Of a DNA stretch of 64,000 bases, positions 19,181-29,844 are shown piece after piece. The stretch comes from Nitrosomonas sp. (GTDB lineage: Bacteria; Pseudomonadota; Gammaproteobacteria; Burkholderiales; Nitrosomonadaceae). A model generated the notes under the pieces. The model was not told the DNA's origin, made no database searches, and saw only the letters and a program-made list of their open reading frames with translations. Position numbers and translations under genes: made by a program. The first letter of the stretch is position 1. Each line of letters begins with the position of its first letter. The DNA is taken from positions 62,001 through 126,000 of the forward strand of contig JAMWZY010000007.1 in the NCBI GenBank assembly GCA_024281825.1, in the 5' to 3' direction.

Positions 19181-21685
19181 ATGAAACGAATGTTATTTAA
19201 TGCGACACAGCCAGAAGAGCTGCGGGTTGCTATCGTAAATGGTCAAACACTTATTGACTTAGATATTGAATCTATTGGCAAAGAACAAAGAAAAAGCAAT
19301 ATCTACAAGGCTGCCATCACACGTGTCGAACCCGGTCTAGAAGCTGTTTTTGTTGATTACGGTTGCGAGCGTCATGGTTTTTTACCCTTCAAAGAAATCT
19401 CCCAATCTTGCTTTGAAGATGGCATTGATCTCAGCAACTCCCGTATTCAAGATCTTTTGTACGAAGGGCAAGAGATTATTGTTCAAGTGGACAAGGATGA
19501 GCGAGGAAATAAAGGAGCAGCCCTTACCACTTATATTTCCCTTGCTGGACGATATTTAGTTCTAATTCCTAATAATCCCAATAGTGGCGGCGTATCTCGT
19601 CGAATAACCGGTGAAGAGCGCAATGACTTGCGTGAGGTTTTAGCGCAATTACAAGTACCTGAAGGCATGAGTATTATTGCCAGAACTGCAGGTATCGGTC
19701 GAAGTGTAGAAGAACTGCAATGGGATCTGAATTATTTAACACAGCTCTGGTCTGCGATCGAATCTGCTGCGAATAATCAAGACGGTGTCTTTCTTATCTA
19801 TCAAGAAAGTAGCTTAGTTATTCGAGCGATTCGCGATTATTTCAATCATGAAATCGGTGAAATTTTAATTGATAGTCGAGAAATTTATGAACAAGCCAGT
19901 CAATTCATGTCGCATGTCATGCCTGCGAATGTAGACCGGTTAAAATATTATCAAGAAGACATTCCTCTTTTTTCGCGTTTCCAAATCGAACATCAAATTG
20001 AAACAGCTTATTCAAGACAAGTTTCCTTACCCTCTGGGGGTTCCATTGTCATTGATCACACCGAGGCTTTGGTATCCGTAGACGTCAACTCTGCTCGCGC
20101 TATTCGCGGACTGGATATTGAGCATACTGCCTTGAACACCAATCTCGAAGCAGCCGAAGAAATTGCGCGCCAATTAAGATTACGAGACTTAGGTGGACTG
20201 ATCGTAATTGATTTTATCGATATGGATGTTCAACGCAATCAACGCGACGTTGAAGCCAAACTGCACGAAGCACTTAGGCAAGACCGTGCCCGCATCCAGG
20301 TCGGGAAAATTTCCCGTTTTGGCTTATTGGAGTTATCCCGCCAGCGTTTAAGACCTTCCCTGGGTGAAGGTAATTACATATCGTGTGTTCGTTGTAATGG
20401 TACAGGCTTCATACGTGGTACCGACTCCTCTGCCCTACATATACTGCGCATTCTTCAAGAAGAAGCTTTGAAGGAAAACACCAATACGCTCCATATCCAG
20501 CTACCCGTCGATGTCGCAACATACTTATTGAATGAAAAGCGCTCTGAAATCTACGATATCGAAATCAAGCAAAAAATTAGTATCGTATTAATCCCTAATA
20601 TCTATATCGAAACCCCAAATTACACCATAACACGCTTACGTCACGAAGACATCAAATCTAGCGAGATGCCGACGCCAAGCTACAAAATGGTTGAAAGAAA
20701 CAGTGAAGAAAACGCTTATCAAACAACATTTGATAAAAAAACTCAACCTATTAAACCTCAAGCAGCCGTTCAAGGTATTACCCCTACTCAACCCGCACCT
20801 ATTCATGAAGAGAGGCAAAAAGAATCTTCGCTCATTGATAAATTCTTCGGTTGGTTTAAACCTGCAGATAACAAAGTAGATGAAGAAACTAATCAGCCCA
20901 CAGAAAGAGCAAAACCATCTGACAAACCAAGAGGATCCAGATCTCGCCGTGGAAGAAACAAAGGTGACGCCAATCAAACAAAACAATCTCGACAGAAAAA
21001 TCCAGCAAATGCTACAGCTGATGTGAATATTAATGAGGAAGGGATTGTTCAGAAGGAAATAAAGTTTGAATCTAATGAAAGTACTATTGAATTCTTCCAC
21101 GGAGCTGATTCAAAATCCAATGACAGTTCTGCATTAGTTGAAAAAGAATGTGTAACTGCAGATACTGCCCCAAAATCAGATAATAGAAGACGTTCACGTC
21201 GATTTCGTGGTGGCAAAACTCGTAATATGTCTAGTCGGACGCGAAACTCTTCAGAAAATGAAAATGTGATCATTGTTTCTGAGAATTTATCGAATACTTC
21301 TGATCTCATCAATGATTCCTTAAATCATGCTCCTCTTGAAGAGAAAACATCCGGCACGCTTGCGGAATATGTAAGCAATTTAAATACCGCAAATAACGAC
21401 GCTTCCTACATTAATACGATGGAGGAAAGAAAAGAAAATTTTCCTGTCGACACTCAGTTATTAACTGGAACGTCTTCAACAAATATGTTAAATGCATTTG
21501 ACGTTACCAAAGAATTACAACTGAACATTGAGAAAAGCGGGCTTGTTATGATTGAAACACCATCCGACAAAATTCAAGAAACTGTTTATGAGGAAGCCAC
21601 AACTCCAAAAAGAACAAGAAGAAGAGCTAGAAATGTAGAAACTACTGAGGCCGGCCCGCTTATGCAAGTAGAAACAAGGGATTAA
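19181..21685 (+). CDS. rne: ribonuclease E
   Basis: An 834-residue RNase E. The catalytic half (about residues 1-500) shows an S1 domain interrupting the RNase H-like fold, the DNase I-like core with the metal-binding Asp residues in SVDVNSAR and LIVIDFIDMD, and the zinc-link CVRCNGTG. The rest (about 500-834) is low-complexity scaffold with Arg-rich RNA-binding patches (GSRSRRGRNKG, RRRSRRFRGGKTR, PKRTRRRARN) and a DKFFGWFKP motif like those in other betaproteobacterial RNase E tails. It starts mRNA decay and processes rRNA and tRNA. Total length is shorter than the E. coli enzyme, mainly in the tail. Confidence 0.95.
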   Translation: MKRMLFNATQPEELRVAIVNGQTLIDLDIESIGKEQRKSNIYKAAITRVEPGLEAVFVDYGCERHGFLPFKEISQSCFEDGIDLSNSRIQDLLYEGQEIIVQVDKDERGNKGAALTTYISLAGRYLVLIPNNPNSGGVSRRITGEERNDLREVLAQLQVPEGMSIIARTAGIGRSVEELQWDLNYLTQLWSAIESAANNQDGVFLIYQESSLVIRAIRDYFNHEIGEILIDSREIYEQASQFMSHVMPANVDRLKYYQEDIPLFSRFQIEHQIETAYSRQVSLPSGGSIVIDHTEALVSVDVNSARAIRGLDIEHTALNTNLEAAEEIARQLRLRDLGGLIVIDFIDMDVQRNQRDVEAKLHEALRQDRARIQVGKISRFGLLELSRQRLRPSLGEGNYISCVRCNGTGFIRGTDSSALHILRILQEEALKENTNTLHIQLPVDVATYLLNEKRSEIYDIEIKQKISIVLIPNIYIETPNYTITRLRHEDIKSSEMPTPSYKMVERNSEENAYQTTFDKKTQPIKPQAAVQGITPTQPAPIHEERQKESSLIDKFFGWFKPADNKVDEETNQPTERAKPSDKPRGSRSRRGRNKGDANQTKQSRQKNPANATADVNINEEGIVQKEIKFESNESTIEFFHGADSKSNDSSALVEKECVTADTAPKSDNRRRSRRFRGGKTRNMSSRTRNSSENENVIIVSENLSNTSDLINDSLNHAPLEEKTSGTLAEYVSNLNTANNDASYINTMEERKENFPVDTQLLTGTSSTNMLNAFDVTKELQLNIEKSGLVMIETPSDKIQETVYEEATTPKRTRRRARNVETTEAGPLMQVETRD

Positions 21686-21731
21686 TTGCCGCGAGTATAG
21701 TAAATACGTTTAGTTTCAATTATATAAAAAT

Positions 21732-21757
21732 CTCAAAGTAGGAACTCAAAGTAGGAA
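21732..21757 (+). repeat. 13-bp tandem repeat after rne
   Basis: CTCAAAGTAGGAA occurs twice head to tail (21732-21744 and 21745-21757). It is a small duplication in the 173-base gap between rne and the convergent RND gene; no function is evident. Confidence 0.7.
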
Positions 21758-21858
21758 TTGGTCAGTCTAGTGAAAGACTACAAAATGTCTTACCTGCCCG
21801 ATAAATTTACCACAAGAAAAATTCCTTATCTATCGCATTAGCCTATCTGGATTTGCAA

Positions 21859-24800
21859 TCATGCCTCTTGGCTGATTAAAAAGTAAGCTATTGGAATGAC
21901 CAGCAATGAGAATAAGGTAGAAGCAAAAATACCAAAAATAAAGCTCCATGCTAATCCTGAGAAGATCGGATCTAGGATAATGACAAACGCGCCAAACATA
22001 GCCGCACCTGCGGTTAGGAAAATGGGCCGTAAGCGAATTGCACCGGCTTCGATCAGAGCTTCTGTCAATGCGATATTGGTACGGACACGAATACGTTCGA
22101 TAAAATCAACGAGGATAATAGAATTTCGCACGACAATACCTGCCAGCGCAATCATGCCGATCATGGCAGTAGCTGTAAAATAAATCGGATTAGGATAACC
22201 CGCAATAGGTGTCGCCATCAATTGATTCAGCAGCCAAAAGCCCGGCATGATACCGATGACAGTCAGCGGAATTGCAATCATCATAACCAAAGGTAGGGTA
22301 AGGGATCCTGTTTGGCCGACTAACAGGACATAAATCATCACCAATGCAGCCGCAAAAGCGAGTCCCAGATCACGAAATACATCGACAGTAATTTTCCATT
22401 CACCTTCACCGTCAAACTCGGCGACAAAACCTTCCGGCAGAGGTCGTTCAGACAAGGTGTCATTGAGATCAAACACTGCTTCTACTGGACTGCGTCCAGC
22501 CATTTCTGCAACGACATAATTCACTCTCTGCAGATTCTTGTGATAAATGGGCTGATCAGCTTTGAGGGTGGTGGCTGTTCCTATTTCACTTAATGGAATC
22601 AGTTCTCCGTACTCGGTTTTTACCCGCAACACCAATAAATCGGGTATTGATGATCGCAGCGCACGAGGCAATTGTAATATGATTTCTAGGGGTTGGCGCT
22701 CACTATCGATATGAACAATACCGACACTTTGTCCCGCAACAGCAGTACGCAGCATTTCTGCAATTTGTGCAACGCTAACGCCGAACAAGGCGGCTTTTTC
22801 TCGATTTAATTGGAAATGCACCTTGTCATGTGACACCTCAGAAAAATCATCCACATCAACCACACCTTCCGTGTTTTCCATATCGGCCCGGATGCGTTTG
22901 GAAACAGTCACTAAACGATCAATGTCAGCCTCAGGTGGACCATAGATCTCAGCAACCAAACTCGAAAGCACGGGTGGCCCGGGTGGAATTTCTACGATTT
23001 TGAGGTTGGCGCCGTACCGCTTACCTAATCGTTCTATATCGGGTCGAATACGCAAGGCAATTTCGTGCGATTGTTGTACACGACTATCTTTAGGTAACAA
23101 ATTGATTCTCACCTCACCCAAATGCCCTCCATTGCGCAAGTAATATTGGCGCACCATACCGTTAAAATCCATGGGAGAAGCCAAACCGGTATAGATCTGA
23201 TAATCCGTAACTTCATTGACAGTAGCAAAATAACTACCTAATGCACGGGCAACTTCGTCTGTTTGTTCCAATGTCGAGCCACGTGGCATATCGATCATGA
23301 TCTGTAATTCGTTTTTATTATCAAATGGTAGCAGTTTGAGTGGAACTGCACGGGTAACCGCCAACATCACTGAGCCAATAAAAGCAATTAGCACGATTAA
23401 CAAAAATAATTTTGCACGCAAAGAAGTTTTCAGTAATGGCGCAAGCACAGAACGATAGGCTTTATAGATAGTAGTTTGTTTGAGATCCAAGGATGTTTCA
23501 TGACTTTGTTGCTGATGATAGTCCCTTCGCAGTAGTTTATAACTTGCCCAGGGTGTAATAGTAAAGGCAACGATGAGTGAAATAATCATGGCTATTGGAA
23601 CATTAAAAGCCATCGGCGCCATATAAGGCCCCATCATCCCCGTGATAAAAAACATGGGTAAAAAAGACACGATCACGCTAAATGTCGCCAATATAGTTGG
23701 CGGCCTAACTTCATCGATCGCTGTCAACAATGCGCCAAGCGGGGATTCTTTGCCTAATTTATAATGCCTATGAATATTCTCGACATCCACGATGGGATCA
23801 TCCACCAACAAGCCCAACGATAGAATTAAAGCGAACAACGTGACACGGTTAATGGTGTAACCAGTGATGTAATCTAGTAATAAAGTAAGCGCCAACGTCA
23901 TTGGCACAGCAATGGAAACAATAAAAGCTTCTTTCAAACCCAATGAAAATGCCAGCAACGCGACAATAATCACGATAGCAAAACATAAGTGCTTAACCAG
24001 TTCATTGACTTTGTGATTAGCAGTTTCACCGTAATCGCGTGTAATACTCAGCAAAATATCTTTGGGAATCAGCGTGCCGTGCATTTTCTCTGCGTTCGCA
24101 ATCACAGCTTCGGCGACATTAACAGCATTGCTGCCTTTTCGTTTGGAAACAGCAATGGTCACCATCTGACGTTCTTGCCCAGCTTGTGGTTTGCTGCCGG
24201 TGGAATTGCCGATCGTGGGCATGTGGTCAACCGCGGGACCGAAACCAATACGCGTGTAATGATTCACATCAGCCGGACCGTCTTCGATATGTGCCACGTC
24301 GCGCAGATAAACTGGGCGACCGGCAACACCTTTAATGATGGTGCTTCCCACTTCTGCCGCAGAGCTGAAATGTGGCCCTGCTTCTAGAAAGATTTCACGA
24401 TTGTCGCGTTTGAAGCTGCCCACTTGCAGATTGACATTGGCATGCGTAAGCGCTTGAGTGATTTCGTTGAGTGTGACCCCATGCGTAGTCAAACGTGTAG
24501 GGTCGGCATAAACCGAAACCCGGCGTTGTTCACCGCCAACCACCCAGCTCTTGCCGACATCGCGTACACTTCTTAGGGAAACAATTAGTTCGTCAGCAAC
24601 ACGTCGTAATGCCATGGAATCATAATCGTTATTCTGTGCTGACAATGCCATCAAAACAATAGGAACATTATCGATTTCAACAGGCATAACTTTCCAATGG
24701 CTGACCCCGGGTGGAATAATATCCCGGTTAGACAGAATTTTATCCCAAGTTTTGATTAAGCTATTGTTAGAATCTTCACCAACGAAATAACGTACGGTAA

Positions 24801-25110
24801 CAACTGCCGCACCTGGTTTGGAGACGGAATACACATATTCCACTCCTTGGATTTGCTTGAGTAAAACTTCCAGTGGTGTAACCGCCAGTTTCTCAACTTC
24901 TTCACTTGAAGCGCCCGGATATTCAATCAGTATATCCATAACAGGCACCACGATCTGTGGATCTTCTTCCCGTGGGGTCAGGATGAGCGCTACGGCACCA
25001 GCCAGTAGCGAAATAATTAAGAACAGAATGGAGAGCTGTGAAGTGGTGAAAACCCTGACAATCTTTGTCGTCAAACTAGAGTGGGAGTTATGCTCTTGCG
25101 GGGCGCTCAT
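21859..25110 (-). CDS. RND efflux pump inner-membrane transporter
   Basis: A 1083-residue AcrB/MdtB-class RND protein with twelve expected helices and two large periplasmic loops. The first helix is at about residues 22-44; the proton-relay helix has VDDPIVDVENIHR near residue 445, and the second half repeats the layout. It resembles the HAE-type pumps near the MdtBC/YerP end of the family rather than heavy-metal CzcA pumps, as no CzcA metal motif is evident. Its ATG overlaps the stop of the adaptor gene (TAATG), so translation is probably coupled. With the adaptor and TolC-like genes it makes a complete tripartite pump; the drug or solvent substrate cannot be read. Confidence 0.9.
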   Translation of the reverse strand: MSAPQEHNSHSSLTTKIVRVFTTSQLSILFLIISLLAGAVALILTPREEDPQIVVPVMDILIEYPGASSEEVEKLAVTPLEVLLKQIQGVEYVYSVSKPGAAVVTVRYFVGEDSNNSLIKTWDKILSNRDIIPPGVSHWKVMPVEIDNVPIVLMALSAQNNDYDSMALRRVADELIVSLRSVRDVGKSWVVGGEQRRVSVYADPTRLTTHGVTLNEITQALTHANVNLQVGSFKRDNREIFLEAGPHFSSAAEVGSTIIKGVAGRPVYLRDVAHIEDGPADVNHYTRIGFGPAVDHMPTIGNSTGSKPQAGQERQMVTIAVSKRKGSNAVNVAEAVIANAEKMHGTLIPKDILLSITRDYGETANHKVNELVKHLCFAIVIIVALLAFSLGLKEAFIVSIAVPMTLALTLLLDYITGYTINRVTLFALILSLGLLVDDPIVDVENIHRHYKLGKESPLGALLTAIDEVRPPTILATFSVIVSFLPMFFITGMMGPYMAPMAFNVPIAMIISLIVAFTITPWASYKLLRRDYHQQQSHETSLDLKQTTIYKAYRSVLAPLLKTSLRAKLFLLIVLIAFIGSVMLAVTRAVPLKLLPFDNKNELQIMIDMPRGSTLEQTDEVARALGSYFATVNEVTDYQIYTGLASPMDFNGMVRQYYLRNGGHLGEVRINLLPKDSRVQQSHEIALRIRPDIERLGKRYGANLKIVEIPPGPPVLSSLVAEIYGPPEADIDRLVTVSKRIRADMENTEGVVDVDDFSEVSHDKVHFQLNREKAALFGVSVAQIAEMLRTAVAGQSVGIVHIDSERQPLEIILQLPRALRSSIPDLLVLRVKTEYGELIPLSEIGTATTLKADQPIYHKNLQRVNYVVAEMAGRSPVEAVFDLNDTLSERPLPEGFVAEFDGEGEWKITVDVFRDLGLAFAAALVMIYVLLVGQTGSLTLPLVMMIAIPLTVIGIMPGFWLLNQLMATPIAGYPNPIYFTATAMIGMIALAGIVVRNSIILVDFIERIRVRTNIALTEALIEAGAIRLRPIFLTAGAAMFGAFVIILDPIFSGLAWSFIFGIFASTLFSLLVIPIAYFLISQEA

Positions 25111-26198
25111 TATTGCGCCCGCTGCTGTGGATGAGTAATGATCGTCTCACCAACACGTAAGCCAGAGATCACTTCAATTAGGCCACCAAAAGTTTTAGCG
25201 GTTCTGATATGTCGCATCTGTGGCTGCCCCTCTGACAATACCTGAACAACTTCTAGTTGACCGATATGTTGAATCGCGCTGACAGGTATTAAGAGTGCTT
25301 CATGCTGCTCACAGGCCTGTTCTAACCAGCCAAAATGTCCCGGCTTCAAGTCTTTAATGTCAGGTAATGCGACTTTTATCAACTGAGTATGAGTCTGTGA
25401 ATCAATCTCCGGGCTGATTTCATTAATCTGACCACTGATTCTTCGCTCCAAAGTATCAATATGTACGGTAACATCCATACCAATATAGTAATGACTCGCG
25501 CAGCTATTAGGTACATCCACTTCAAGCCGCAATCCTTGAGGTAGTTGCATAGTCACTATGGGCACGCCGGGCAACCCCATATCACCAGGTTGTTTAAGGC
25601 GTTTAACCACGATACCATCAAAAGGAGCTAATAATAAGGTATCCATAAGATGCGTTCTAATTTCGCGCACAGTATTGGTCGCCTGGTTGACACGAGCTTG
25701 TGCTTCTTTTGCTCGCGCGGTCACAGCATCAAAATTTTCACGTGTCGCTGCTTCTTTGCTATACAAATTACGAATCCTTTGTTCGTCGGCTTTAGCGCGA
25801 TTCGCTTCGGCAGTTGCGCCCGCTAGCGTGGCAAGCGCTATTTGTTCTTGAGCTTTAATCTCACGCTCATCCAGCCGCGCGATGAGATCGCCCTTTTTGA
25901 CTGCATTACCTGCATTTACCTTAACCTCGATAATTCGTGCAGTCATTCTAGGTGCAATGTTGACAACGGTTCTGGATTTCACGATACCAGGCCAAGTCAA
26001 GATATTGCCGACCTGCTGTTTTACTACAATAGTCGTGTTGCTAAAGACCGGATTTAACTGTTGAGTTTGAGGGCTCAATCCAGGCGATACTTTATTGACA
26101 AAAGTACCCTGCATGTAAAGTAACAAAATAATCAAGACGATAATCACCGCAAGAATAGTGATCATTTTTTTTGTGTTTGTGCGCTCAGTTTTCGGCAT
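25110..26198 (-). CDS. RND periplasmic adaptor (membrane fusion protein)
   Basis: About 362 residues: a membrane anchor (about residues 12-32), a first lipoyl half (VVNIAPRMTARIIEVKVNAG, then GDLIARLDEREI), a coiled-coil hairpin (about 105-165), a second lipoyl half (LLAPFDGIVVKRLKQPGD) and a beta-barrel. This is the HlyD/AcrA layout linking an RND pump to TolC. An ATG eight codons upstream (26222) would overlap the TolC gene; AAAGGGAT before ATG 26198 favours the shorter form. It sits between the TolC-like gene and the pump gene in one minus-strand operon. Confidence 0.88.
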   Translation of the reverse strand: MPKTERTNTKKMITILAVIIVLIILLLYMQGTFVNKVSPGLSPQTQQLNPVFSNTTIVVKQQVGNILTWPGIVKSRTVVNIAPRMTARIIEVKVNAGNAVKKGDLIARLDEREIKAQEQIALATLAGATAEANRAKADEQRIRNLYSKEAATRENFDAVTARAKEAQARVNQATNTVREIRTHLMDTLLLAPFDGIVVKRLKQPGDMGLPGVPIVTMQLPQGLRLEVDVPNSCASHYYIGMDVTVHIDTLERRISGQINEISPEIDSQTHTQLIKVALPDIKDLKPGHFGWLEQACEQHEALLIPVSAIQHIGQLEVVQVLSEGQPQMRHIRTAKTFGGLIEVISGLRVGETIITHPQQRAQ

Positions 26199-26208
26199 AT
26201 CAATCCCT

Positions 26209-27606
26209 TTATTCCCAGTCACCGATTGCTTTTTTTAATGCAGCTTCAGCATTCAAAGCATCGTAATGAGCTGCAATGGAATTCGATTGCGCTTTTTTTC
26301 TGGCAACCTCAGATTCAATATAGCGAGTGATTGTAGCCATACCTTCGCGCCTTTCTTCATTAACCAGCCTAAAAGCTTCACTGGCTGCACGCACCGATGC
26401 TTCGGTGACACGTAATCGCGCTAAAGCCTCTTCAAGCTTTAAAAATGCAATTTTTACTTCTTGTTCAACAGCCAATTTGGTTTTTCTTTCTGTTTCACGC
26501 ACTTCTGCCAATTTTCGCTCAGCAGCATTGATGCGTTGGTTGATGTTAAATCCCGAAAACAAATTCATTTCGACAGCAACACCGACGGTAACATTATCCT
26601 TCTGACCGGAAAATCCAGGATGCTGACTATTTTGACCATAGCTGACAAAAGCATCCACTTTGGGTAGATGAGCACCTTGCTCGACTTTTAACTGATGTTC
26701 TTTGACTTTTAGCTGTTTAGCAACCGCTTTGATTTCTGGGCGCGCCGTCATAGCGAGATCAAGCAAGTCATTAAATGAGGCTGTCAGTCTAGGTTTAGTA
26801 AGTATTGAAGAAGGCGTTGAAATCGCAAATGCGTGATTGCTTGGAATCCCTAATAAATTAGCAATACTGGTTTTAGATAGCTCAATACCATTGGTCGCCC
26901 TGATTTCAGTATCTTGCGTTTCCGCCAATTTCACTTCCAGCGACAACACGTCCGATTTTAAGGTGGTCCCCGCTTCATATTTGAGTTTTGTCTGATTTAA
27001 CTCATTGGTAATGGCGACCATGGAATCTCGCGCAATTTTCTGTGCTTCTAATGCAGCAAGATAAGCATAATAAGAGGTTGTCACAGCTTCTATTAAGGCA
27101 TTATGTATGGCTAAACGCTCAAACTCGGCTGCACTTACCCCCAATTCAGCAGCTTTACTTTGGTGATAATCTTGCCCACCGCGAAAGAGTGATAGCTTTC
27201 CAATGATTTCAGGACGAAAATTTTGCCGATGGCCGGGATTATTAATATCCAGGATTGAATCCGCGCTGAATTCTCGTTGCGATACCACCATGGAAAAAAC
27301 TTGTGCGGGATTATTTGAGTCCTCATAACTGGCTCTAGCGGTTACTTGTGGATAAAACGCAGATAAAACAATGCCGAGCTGAGCTTCAGCATGACTGATA
27401 CGTTCTATCGCAATTTGCAGATCTGGGTTGTTGGCCAATGCGTAATCGACAGCTTGTTTCAGAGTAAATGTTTGCGTAACTAACTTTTCCTGCGTTATTT
27501 GTGTCATGACATTATTGGGAACACGATCTGCGCCTAACGATAAGTTCGATAACAGGAGTATCGTTAGCAAACTAAACATCAGTCTGGTTTTAGTTGTTTT
27601 CCGCAT
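26209..27606 (-). CDS. TolC-family outer-membrane efflux protein
   Basis: About 465 residues from ATG 27606, which places a typical Sec signal peptide (KTRLMFSLLTILLLSNLSLG) at the N-terminus. The frame is open 24 codons further up, but that would bury the signal. Two OEP repeats are recognisable: TLKQAVDYALANNPDLQIAI at the start of the first and FNDLLDLAMTARPEIKAVAK at the start of the second, each followed by long helices. It is the first gene of the efflux operon, with the adaptor gene 10 bases on. The trimer would form the outer-membrane exit duct. Confidence 0.9.
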   Translation of the reverse strand: MRKTTKTRLMFSLLTILLLSNLSLGADRVPNNVMTQITQEKLVTQTFTLKQAVDYALANNPDLQIAIERISHAEAQLGIVLSAFYPQVTARASYEDSNNPAQVFSMVVSQREFSADSILDINNPGHRQNFRPEIIGKLSLFRGGQDYHQSKAAELGVSAAEFERLAIHNALIEAVTTSYYAYLAALEAQKIARDSMVAITNELNQTKLKYEAGTTLKSDVLSLEVKLAETQDTEIRATNGIELSKTSIANLLGIPSNHAFAISTPSSILTKPRLTASFNDLLDLAMTARPEIKAVAKQLKVKEHQLKVEQGAHLPKVDAFVSYGQNSQHPGFSGQKDNVTVGVAVEMNLFSGFNINQRINAAERKLAEVRETERKTKLAVEQEVKIAFLKLEEALARLRVTEASVRAASEAFRLVNEERREGMATITRYIESEVARKKAQSNSIAAHYDALNAEAALKKAIGDWE

Positions 27607-27783
27607 ATCTTCACGCATGCTTGGCAGACTTAAAAAATTCTCCGTCATCCCATAAATCATGACAGGGATAGTGGTCAAAAGAATATGCTTTCGTGATCCT
27701 CATATATACTTTGCAGTAAGAGATAAAGCGATAAATGGCGTCTTTAATTAGCCACGATAAAATATTTTAACTGCTCACCATTC

Positions 27784-27984
27784 TTAGAAAGCGCTTCCTG
27801 GCTTAATACCGATTTTTTTAAGAATCATAGCCATTGGACAAAACCCGGTAAATGCCGACTGCAACAAATTAGTACCCACAAAAGCAGTAAACCATAACCA
27901 GTTCACGGAATGAAAATGCGCCAACAATAAGCTAATCAGGATAAAACTACCAGCAATCGCTAATACTGCCCTATCAATAGTCAT
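27784..27984 (-). CDS. small DUF2892/YgaP-type membrane protein
   Basis: A 66-residue protein with two hydrophobic hairpin helices ([19 protein letters not shown] and [19 protein letters not shown]) followed by a [15 protein letters not shown] tail. This is the DUF2892 pattern, also found as the membrane tail of YgaP-type rhodaneses; the Cys-Pro in the tail is common. It starts one base after the SQR stop, and its AAGGAG site lies inside the SQR 3' end, so the two are translationally linked. The context suggests a role in sulfur handling at the membrane. Confidence 0.85.
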   Translation of the reverse strand: MTIDRAVLAIAGSFILISLLLAHFHSVNWLWFTAFVGTNLLQSAFTGFCPMAMILKKIGIKPGSAF

Positions 27985-27985
27985 T

Positions 27986-29272
27986 TTATTCTCCTTTTTC
28001 TTTTAGTCGAGTGACGCCCAATAGCTTAAGCGCTAACTTTTCATAATAAGGCTCGCTTACGCCATTGCGTATTTTGTGCATGAAATATTTCTCAAAACCA
28101 ACTTTAGCTAAATGCACCCATTTACCTTCTGATGACCAAGTAGTATTACGAGGTGGAATTTGGGGCATAGCAAGGAAAGCCACGCCAGAATCACCAAAAT
28201 CAGCCAGACACAAAGCATTCCATGTTGCTTTATGTGTTGGTTCCTGACCAGCCAATGCTTCAGCAATATTGTGCGCAGTGGCCGTTACCATTGATTCAAT
28301 CATAAAGCCAGTTTTCGGCGCACCAACCGGCAATGGTGTCTTTTCAACAGGTGGAATAGCGATACAGACACCGATAGAATAGATATTTTTGAATGTTGTG
28401 TTACGTTGATATTCATCCACTAAAACAAAGCCACGTGCATTAACTAAGCCTTCTGCATTGACATATCGCACTGCATCAACCCCTGTAAATGCAGGTAGCA
28501 TCATTGCGTGTTTAAAAGGTAGTTCATGCTTCTTCTTATCTTTACCTTCTTCATCGACCTCAGTGGCGAAAATCAGGCCTGGTTCTATCTTGTCGATCTT
28601 GGCATTTGTTACCCATTTAATTGTTTTATCGCGTAAAGCACTTTCCAGTATTCCTTTGGTATCACCGACCCCCCCCAACCCCAAATGACCAATATAAGGT
28701 TCAGAGGTAATAAAAGTCATCGGCACTTTATTTCGGATTTTTCTTTTACGTAATTCTGTTTCAAGAACCATCAAGTATTCATAGGCTGGTCCAAAGCACG
28801 ATGCTCCTTGAACTGCGCCGACAACAACCGGGCCGGGGTTTTCCATAAATCGATCAAGATCTTCTGCAGCAATAGCTGCATGATCGACATGACAAACTGA
28901 TGAAGTATAACCATCTGGACCTAAACCGGGAATTTCATCAAATGCCAAGCGCGGACCAGTGGCAATAATCAGGAAATCGTAGCTTATAATTGAGTGATCA
29001 TCTAAGTGAATTAGATTATTCACCGGATCAATTTTTTCTGCTGGTTTTTGAATAAATTCAATACCTTTCTTTTCCATTATTGGCGCTAATTCAATCTTGA
29101 GATCCTCCGGTTTGCGCCACTTGGGTGGAATCCAGGGATTTGATGGAACAAAATGAAAAGTGGGCGTATCGGAAATAACGGTGACATCATGTTTCTTACC
29201 AACCATTTCTTTCATTTCGAAAGCCATTGGTACACCCCCAATGCCTGCACCTAAAATTACGATACGAGCCAT
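27986..29272 (-). CDS. sqr: sulfide:quinone oxidoreductase-like flavoprotein
   Basis: About 428 residues from ATG 29272, chosen because AAGGAG sits eight bases before it; the frame is open 16 codons further up without support. The N-terminal FAD site is [17 protein letters not shown]. Cysteines expected to carry sulfur are in [14 protein letters not shown] and [11 protein letters not shown], with another in [12 protein letters not shown] enzymes oxidise sulfide at the membrane surface and feed electrons to quinone; flavocytochrome c dehydrogenases are the nearest alternative. It lies between a DsrE gene and a DUF2892 gene in one operon, which supports a sulfide-detoxification or oxidation role. 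Confidence 0.85.
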   Translation of the reverse strand: MARIVILGAGIGGVPMAFEMKEMVGKKHDVTVISDTPTFHFVPSNPWIPPKWRKPEDLKIELAPIMEKKGIEFIQKPAEKIDPVNNLIHLDDHSIISYDFLIIATGPRLAFDEIPGLGPDGYTSSVCHVDHAAIAAEDLDRFMENPGPVVVGAVQGASCFGPAYEYLMVLETELRKRKIRNKVPMTFITSEPYIGHLGLGGVGDTKGILESALRDKTIKWVTNAKIDKIEPGLIFATEVDEEGKDKKKHELPFKHAMMLPAFTGVDAVRYVNAEGLVNARGFVLVDEYQRNTTFKNIYSIGVCIAIPPVEKTPLPVGAPKTGFMIESMVTATAHNIAEALAGQEPTHKATWNALCLADFGDSGVAFLAMPQIPPRNTTWSSEGKWVHLAKVGFEKYFMHKIRNGVSEPYYEKLALKLLGVTRLKEKGE

Positions 29273-29460
29273 GATAATCTCCTTATTTGAATAGCTATTA
29301 TTGTCGGTTACCGCATACAACTAACTATAAAGATGAAGAGCCTACTTGATTTGTCCATTAGCTTTAATATATATGCCATACACCGATTACACACAGTGGT
29401 TAGTTAGCTTTACAGCTCTTTATCCTCTTTTACTCTGTCGCTTCTTTTGCAATTGGTAGA

Positions 29461-29814
29461 TTAAAAACTGATGAATTTAGCATCCGCTCGAGAAATATTT
29501 TGATGCAGATCACTCATCCCTCCAAAGGAAACATTATTTACCAGCATATCTTCCCTGATAGAGCGTACTTCAGCACATGGCCTACATACAAGTACCTTAG
29601 CACTCACATTGGAAAACACCTCAATAAACTTCGCTGGTGGACCGAAAGGAATTATTTTTTCATGAGTTTCATTAACAGCGATAGTGACTGCATCATGAAA
29701 TAGCATCATCATGACTGTATCGCCTGCTTGTAAAGCAGAAGCAGCAAAAACGAATGGTAATGCAGCTCGTGTAGCATCAGTTGGACCCCACGTTGTAGAA
29801 ATAACGTAATGCAT
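29461..29814 (-). CDS. DsrE-family protein
   Basis: About 117 residues from ATG 29814, which has AGGAG six bases upstream; the open frame runs ten codons further. The DsrE/DsrF-like fold is suggested by YVISTTWGPTDATRAALPFVFA and the helix AALQAGDTVMMMLFHDAVTIA. A CRPC motif (VLVCRPCAEVRSI) could carry sulfur as a persulfide. It is first in the operon with the SQR gene 188 bases on, so a sulfur-carrier role is likely but inferred. Confidence 0.8.
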   Translation of the reverse strand: MHYVISTTWGPTDATRAALPFVFAASALQAGDTVMMMLFHDAVTIAVNETHEKIIPFGPPAKFIEVFSNVSAKVLVCRPCAEVRSIREDMLVNNVSFGGMSDLHQNISRADAKFISF

Positions 29815-29844
29815 CTTATCTCCTAATTTAGTCATAATATTCAA

